Below the pieces are notes generated by a model, which worked only from the letters and a program-made list of their open reading frames with translations, had not been told where the DNA came from and made no database searches. Source: an uncultured Blautia sp. (GTDB taxonomy: Bacteria; Bacillota; Clostridia; Lachnospirales; Lachnospiraceae). From it: a stretch of DNA of 10,569 bases. Position numbers and translations under genes: made by a program. Below, in pieces: positions 7,086-10,569 of the stretch. How positions within the stretch are numbered: the first letter of the stretch is position 1; each line of letters starts with the position of its first letter. The stretch covers positions 1-10,569 of the forward strand of contig USDN01000082.1 in NCBI GenBank assembly GCA_900553515.1, given 5' to 3'.

Positions 7086-8494
7086 TCAAAAAAATATCTC
7101 GAAAATTCACGGAAGCCTATCTTTTCGTAGGCTTCCTTGGTTTTCTTTTGATAACGATCATAGGGTCTCATATGATTGAAACTCTTCTGGAAAAAGGTAT
7201 CAGTTCCGACCTTTATCAGAGTGCCTACCGTATCGCAGAAAATGAGGAGATACGCCATAACATTTCCGCTTCCAGTCTTGATAATATCAAGGAAAAACTC
7301 ACTATGGTTGCCGATTATCCCAATACCATCATCTGGATCATTAATGATAAAGGAAAAATCGTTCTCAGTACAAGAAAGGATATCAAAGCCGGACATCCCA
7401 TCAATTTGGATAATTTTGATCCGTCCATATGGGGCAGCAATTACTATCAGGTAGGATACTTTTATGGTTATTTTCAGGACAGTGCACGTCTCAGTGTCAT
7501 CGCTCCCATCACGGATAATATGACTACGAAAGGCTATGTCGCCATTCATTATATGATGAGCAGTCTTTATCAGAAAAGAGGTCAGTATCTGTTTATCCAT
7601 CAGTTTCTCTTTCTGATTGTCTATATATTGATGGCGCTGATTCTGGTGGTATACCGCAGACATGTACATAAACCTCTCCAGGAGATCAAAAAAGGAGTAA
7701 ACGAATATGTCAATGGAAATCTCTCCTACAAAATCCCTGTGCAGACAGATGATGAGCTTGGATACCTTGCCAACAATCTCAATTATATGTCTGACAGAAT
7801 GAACCGCAACGGGGAATACCAGCGTCAGTTTATTTCCAATGTTTCACATGATTTCCGTTCACCTCTTACTTCTATCAAAGGTTATGCAGAAGCTATGAGG
7901 GACGGAACCATCCCGGTGGAAATGCAGGATAAATATCTTGGGATCATTGTTTATGAGGCCGATCGTCTTGAAAAGCTTACCCAAGGTCTTCTCACACTTA
8001 ATGAACTGGATATCCATAAACGGCTGCTGAACATCCAGACCTTTGATATCAACGATGCCATCAAGAAGGCTGCTGCCACCTACGAAGGCGACTGTACCAG
8101 GCGTCATATTCTTCTGGAATTGATACTTTCCGGCAGAGAGCTTTATGCCAGAGCTGATATCGAACAAATTCAGCAGGTGCTGCATAATCTCCTGAACAAT
8201 GCAATAAAATTCAGTCCAGATAATTCTACCATCATCATTGAAACAACCGAAAAAAATGATAAAATCTTTGTTTCCGTAAAAGATCACGGTGTGGGAATCT
8301 CCAAAGAAAATCTTTCAAGAATATGGGAACGGTTCTACAAAACTGATACTTCCAGAGGAAAAGATCAGAAAGGTACCGGTCTTGGACTTGCCATTGTAAA
8401 AGAGATCATCCGCGCCCATGATCAGAATATTAATGTGATCAGTACCGAAGGTATCGGCACGGAATTTATTTTTACATTAGAAAAAGCACGATAG
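7082..8494 (+). CDS. Membrane sensor histidine kinase (HAMP, HisKA, HATPase_c)
   Basis: The protein has 470 residues. TM1 is at about 11-31, followed by an extracytoplasmic sensor of about 135 residues (32-167) with a PAS/Cache-like stretch NTIIWIINDKGKIVLS (81-96). TM2 is at about 168-191 and HAMP at about 192-245. HisKA carries phospho-acceptor H256 in SHDFRSPL. The ATPase domain has N-box NLLNNAIKFS (369-378), G1 DHGVGI (401-406), F-box IWERFYK and G2 GTGLGLAIVK (431-440). All catalytic motifs are intact, so it should autophosphorylate and pass phosphate to D55 of the upstream regulator. The start overlaps the regulator stop by four bases (ATGA), with GAGGT at 7068-7072, 9 bases upstream, inside the regulator gene. 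The last four codons form the left arm of the operon terminator. The ligand is unknown; the sensor domain shows no motif I recognise beyond the general fold. Confidence 0.95.
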   Translation: MIKKISRKFTEAYLFVGFLGFLLITIIGSHMIETLLEKGISSDLYQSAYRIAENEEIRHNISASSLDNIKEKLTMVADYPNTIIWIINDKGKIVLSTRKDIKAGHPINLDNFDPSIWGSNYYQVGYFYGYFQDSARLSVIAPITDNMTTKGYVAIHYMMSSLYQKRGQYLFIHQFLFLIVYILMALILVVYRRHVHKPLQEIKKGVNEYVNGNLSYKIPVQTDDELGYLANNLNYMSDRMNRNGEYQRQFISNVSHDFRSPLTSIKGYAEAMRDGTIPVEMQDKYLGIIVYEADRLEKLTQGLLTLNELDIHKRLLNIQTFDINDAIKKAAATYEGDCTRRHILLELILSGRELYARADIEQIQQVLHNLLNNAIKFSPDNSTIIIETTEKNDKIFVSVKDHGVGISKENLSRIWERFYKTDTSRGKDQKGTGLGLAIVKEIIRAHDQNINVISTEGIGTEFIFTLEKAR

Positions 8495-8515
8495 AAAATC
8501 CTGTCGTGCTTTTTC
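8480..8515. terminator. Bidirectional intrinsic terminator between the kinase and adenine deaminase genes
   Basis: A perfect 12-bp inverted repeat GAAAAAGCACGA (8480-8491) / TCGTGCTTTTTC (8504-8515) surrounds a 12-base loop that contains the kinase stop codon. The arms supply a T-run on the 3' side in both directions, so it can end the mutS2-regulator-kinase transcript and the convergent adenine deaminase transcript, whose stop is at 8547. The remaining spacer, 8516-8546, shows nothing further. Confidence 0.9.
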
Positions 8516-8546
8516 TGCAGTTACACTCATTTTGCTCAGCTCATAC

Positions 8547-10274
8547 TTATCTTTCAAAAGGACTGTTCAGAAGTCTGTCTTCATTTACCAGATACACACC
8601 TCTTGGTGTTACCCGGATATCCGGAATCACCGGCAATGCCATAAAAGATAATGTAATAAAAGGATCAAAGCCTTTTTTTATTCCCATAGAATGTGCTTTA
8701 GGGATCATACTTTCAAGAAGAGCATTTACTTTTTCATAACCGACATCACTCATCAGTCCCATTACAGGAAGAGGAAGTGTGTTGAATACTTTTCCGTTTT
8801 CTACCAGTGTGTAACCTCCCTGGGTTCTTACAAGCTCCTGTACTGCAAGGTACATATCCTGGTCATTATCTCCGATGACGATCAGATTATGTGAATCATG
8901 GGAAACACTTGATGCAATGGCGCCTCCCCGGATTCCAAATCCTTTTACAATTCCAACTCCCACTTTACCGGTGCATTTATGCCGTTCAATAACTGCAATC
9001 TTTTGAAATTCTTCGTCTGAAACAAAGAATTTTTCGCCCTTTTCTTCACAGAAAGGAACCTCTTCGTAAATATCTCTTGTAACAATCTGACCTTCCAGCA
9101 TCTGAAGAACATGGGCTTTTTTGTTTTTACAGGGAAGACGCAGATCTTTTTCTTCAAAATTTTTTAAATGGACTGTATTTTTTAATTCAGGAGAACACGG
9201 ACGGATTTCTGTCTTTTCATTTTTCAGAATTCTTTTTCCTTTGTGATAAGCATCCTGTACTTCCATTGTTTCCAGACTTTCAAGTACTACCAAATCTGCC
9301 TGACATCCTGGAGCTATAGCGCCCAGATGCGTAAGCCCATAACATCTTGCCGCCTGAATGGTCGCCATCTGAAGCGCCCGTTCCGGAGAAAGCCCCAGTT
9401 CTACAGAACGCCTTATATTGTAATTGATATGTCCTTCTCTTCTGATATCTTCAATATGTTTGTCATCAGTACAAAAACAAAATCCCGATGTATCTGTATT
9501 GTTTTTTACGATCCCGGATACAATGGCATCCAGATTCCGGGCTGCACTTCCCTCACGGATCAGAACCTGCATTCCATTTCTGCATTCCTCCATTGCATAC
9601 TCATAATCGACACATTCATGATCTGTGGCAATGCCTGCCAAAGCATAGGCTGCAAGATCCCCAGGACTAAGAAATGGTGCATGTCCATCCCGTATTTTAT
9701 TTTGAAACAAAGAAAGTTTCTCATGCATGGCAACACTTCCATTTATCACTGAAACTGCATCCATCACCTCTCCCAGTCCCAGGATTCTGGGATGCTCAAG
9801 ATACGCCTTCATTTTTCCAGCGGTAAGGATACAGCCATTATCATCTACATGGGTAGCCGGTACACAGGAAGGCATCATCACATATACATTTGCCGGCACC
9901 TCCTCTGTCTGTTCCAGAATATAATCTATTCCTGCAGTTCCTGATACATTTGCAGATTCATGAGGATCTACGATAAATGTCGTAGTCCCGCACTGAGCGG
10001 CCTGACGGATCAGTTCTCCCGGCGTCACAAGAGTGGATTCCAGATGAAGATGACTGTCTATAAATCCGGGACAAAGATATTTTCCCGTAAGATCTATTTC
10101 CTCCTCTCCCTGGTAACAGCCGGTTCCAAGAATCATTCCATCTGCAACTGCCACATCCCCTTTTTTGAATTCCCCCGAATGTCCATAAAAAACACTCGCA
10201 TTTTTAAACACAAGAGGAGCTTTCCTGATTCCCCTTGCCATTTCAGAGTACACCCGGTATTTTTCAAGTTCCAT
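8547..10274 (-). CDS. ade: Adenine deaminase (AdeC/YerA type)
   Basis: Amidohydrolase that converts adenine to hypoxanthine and ammonia, feeding purine salvage in the cytoplasm. It has 575 residues, the normal length of the AdeC family. The N-terminal beta domain (20-70) leads into the metal-binding motif CPGFIDSHLHLEST (68-81), with H75 and H77. Further expected elements are VDPHESANVSG (102-112), the GLGEVMD loop with E169 (166-172), DGHAP with H198 (196-200), TDHEC with H219 (217-221) and CTDDKH with D270 and D271 (268-273). The family-specific C-terminal domain contains SVSHDSHNLIVIGDNDQDM (456-474). All key residues appear intact. The start at 10274 is supported by GGAGG (10287-10283) with an 8-base spacer. 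It is monocistronic as far as seen, convergent with the kinase gene, and terminated by the shared hairpin. No purine riboswitch core is visible in the leader. Confusion with other amidohydrolases is unlikely. Confidence 0.97.
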   Translation of the reverse strand: MELEKYRVYSEMARGIRKAPLVFKNASVFYGHSGEFKKGDVAVADGMILGTGCYQGEEEIDLTGKYLCPGFIDSHLHLESTLVTPGELIRQAAQCGTTTFIVDPHESANVSGTAGIDYILEQTEEVPANVYVMMPSCVPATHVDDNGCILTAGKMKAYLEHPRILGLGEVMDAVSVINGSVAMHEKLSLFQNKIRDGHAPFLSPGDLAAYALAGIATDHECVDYEYAMEECRNGMQVLIREGSAARNLDAIVSGIVKNNTDTSGFCFCTDDKHIEDIRREGHINYNIRRSVELGLSPERALQMATIQAARCYGLTHLGAIAPGCQADLVVLESLETMEVQDAYHKGKRILKNEKTEIRPCSPELKNTVHLKNFEEKDLRLPCKNKKAHVLQMLEGQIVTRDIYEEVPFCEEKGEKFFVSDEEFQKIAVIERHKCTGKVGVGIVKGFGIRGGAIASSVSHDSHNLIVIGDNDQDMYLAVQELVRTQGGYTLVENGKVFNTLPLPVMGLMSDVGYEKVNALLESMIPKAHSMGIKKGFDPFITLSFMALPVIPDIRVTPRGVYLVNEDRLLNSPFER

Positions 10275-10348
10275 ATCTAAAGCCTCCTTTTTCTGAAATT
10301 CAATTTATATTTTGTGATTATAATTTTATTTTTATATTATTGTTTTAT

Positions 10349-10377
10349 ATATTATCACTAATTTATTAAATTTTCAA
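10349..10377 (-). promoter_or_regulatory. ade: Predicted sigma-A promoter of the adenine deaminase gene
   Basis: On the minus strand TTGAAA (10377-10372, 5/6) is followed by a 17-bp spacer ending in TGA and TAATAT (10354-10349, 4/6), giving an extended -10 of TGnTAATAT. The expected start near 10342 leaves an AT-rich leader of about 68 bases before the ATG at 10274. No stable hairpin or aptamer-like conserved core is visible in that leader. Confidence 0.55.
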
Positions 10378-10435
10378 TTATATTTTCCCGTAAAATCCAT
10401 ATATATTTTGCGTTGGTCATCCATTCCGTATATTG

Positions 10436-10489
10436 AAACAGGCAGGTCAAATCCGGTAAAAAATACCGTACTCAACCTGCCTGTTTTTT
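10436..10489 (+). terminator. Rightward intrinsic terminator with no identifiable upstream gene
   Basis: The outer arms AAACAGGCAGGT (10436-10447) and ACCTGCCTGTTT (10475-10486) pair perfectly over 12 bp. An inner stem CGGTA/TACCG (10454-10458, 10464-10468) with an AAAAA loop sits inside an internal bulge. Six T residues (10484-10489) complete it on the plus strand. On the minus strand only three T follow before C, so the rightward reading is favoured. The 161 bases between the ade start and this hairpin contain no convincing rightward gene. The stretch is very AT-rich and carries the leftward ade promoter. Confidence 0.65.
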
Positions 10490-10504
10490 ATAGATCTCAT
10501 TTAC

Positions 10505-10569
10505 TGAGAACAATCAGTCGCCCCCACCCGTAAAACGGGTGGCTCGACGGACGGCTATAAGCCTTTAAT
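10505..10569. mobile_element. Putative end of an IS200/IS605-family (TnpB-type) element, cut by window edge
   Basis: After TTAC (10501-10504) comes a C-rich run leading into a perfect 7-bp hairpin CCACCCG-TAAAA-CGGGTGG (10524-10542). A small hairpin GGCT-ATA-AGCC (10553-10563) follows, then TTTAAT. Short subterminal hairpins without terminal inverted repeats, next to a TTAC-like tetranucleotide, are typical of IS200/IS605 ends. The GC-rich, structured character contrasts with the AT-rich DNA just to the left. No transposase or TnpB coding sequence is visible because the window ends. The strand and exact boundary are uncertain. Read on the minus strand the hairpins could instead be the 3' part of a TnpB guide (omega) RNA pointing toward ade. 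Confidence 0.45.

Noticed and set aside
7058..7669. 203-codon leftward frame inside the kinase gene
   Set aside because: It is antisense to the kinase sensor region, with no family similarity and no promoter or ribosome binding site.
3969..10447. Shared string CAGGCAGGT in the mutS2 leader hairpin (3969-3977) and the orphan terminator (10439-10447), considered as a dispersed repeat
   Set aside because: Only nine bases match and the flanks differ, so both are more simply explained as independent hairpin arms.
10275..10480. Purine (adenine) riboswitch upstream of adenine deaminase
   Set aside because: The leader and upstream bases were read on the minus strand for the conserved purine-aptamer junction and its two kissing loops, and nothing matching was visible. 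The region is mostly A/T.

Overview
This window looks like chromosomal DNA from a Gram-positive Firmicute of the class Clostridia, probably Lachnospiraceae. That is an inference from the mid-to-low GC content, strong AGGAGG-type ribosome binding sites, the gene families present (Smr-type MutS2, YhaM, RlmD/RlmCD, AdeC-type adenine deaminase) and the style of the sequences. No rRNA or other species marker is present.

Layout, left to right. A leftward cluster fills about 1-3728. In transcription order it holds a membrane-anchored HtrA/PDZ-like protein, the YhaM-family HD-domain 3'-5' exoribonuclease, and a TrmA/RlmD-family 23S rRNA m5U methyltransferase whose last bases leave the window. Gaps are 13 and 5 bases, so this is very likely one operon. 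A 257-base divergent intergenic region (3729-3985) holds an extended -10 promoter, an inverted repeat and a structured leader for the rightward operon mutS2 - response regulator - histidine kinase (3986-8494). The last two genes overlap by ATGA. That operon ends in a strong symmetrical hairpin (8480-8515), which can also terminate the convergent leftward adenine deaminase gene (8547-10274). The adenine deaminase gene has its own recognisable promoter in an AT-rich upstream region. Beyond it are an orphan rightward terminator (10436-10489) and, at the right edge, a pair of small hairpins that resemble an IS200/IS605-family end.

How the genes fit together. Several products act on RNA or ribosomes: YhaM trims RNA, RlmD/RlmCD methylates 23S rRNA, and Smr-type MutS2 is known in Bacillus subtilis as a ribosome-collision and rescue factor. 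The OmpR-type two-component system is transcriptionally tied to mutS2, and its signal is unknown. Adenine deaminase is a separate purine-salvage unit.

The most notable points are these. The HtrA-like protein has lost the catalytic Ser and Asp, and its His is displaced, so it is probably a pseudoprotease. The mutS2 leader places a perfect hairpin between a good Shine-Dalgarno and the start codon. A terminator between ade and the putative insertion-sequence end has no obvious gene. I see no CRISPR array, tRNA, rRNA or defence island. Most of the window is core-type housekeeping sequence, and I do not claim a wholly new system.
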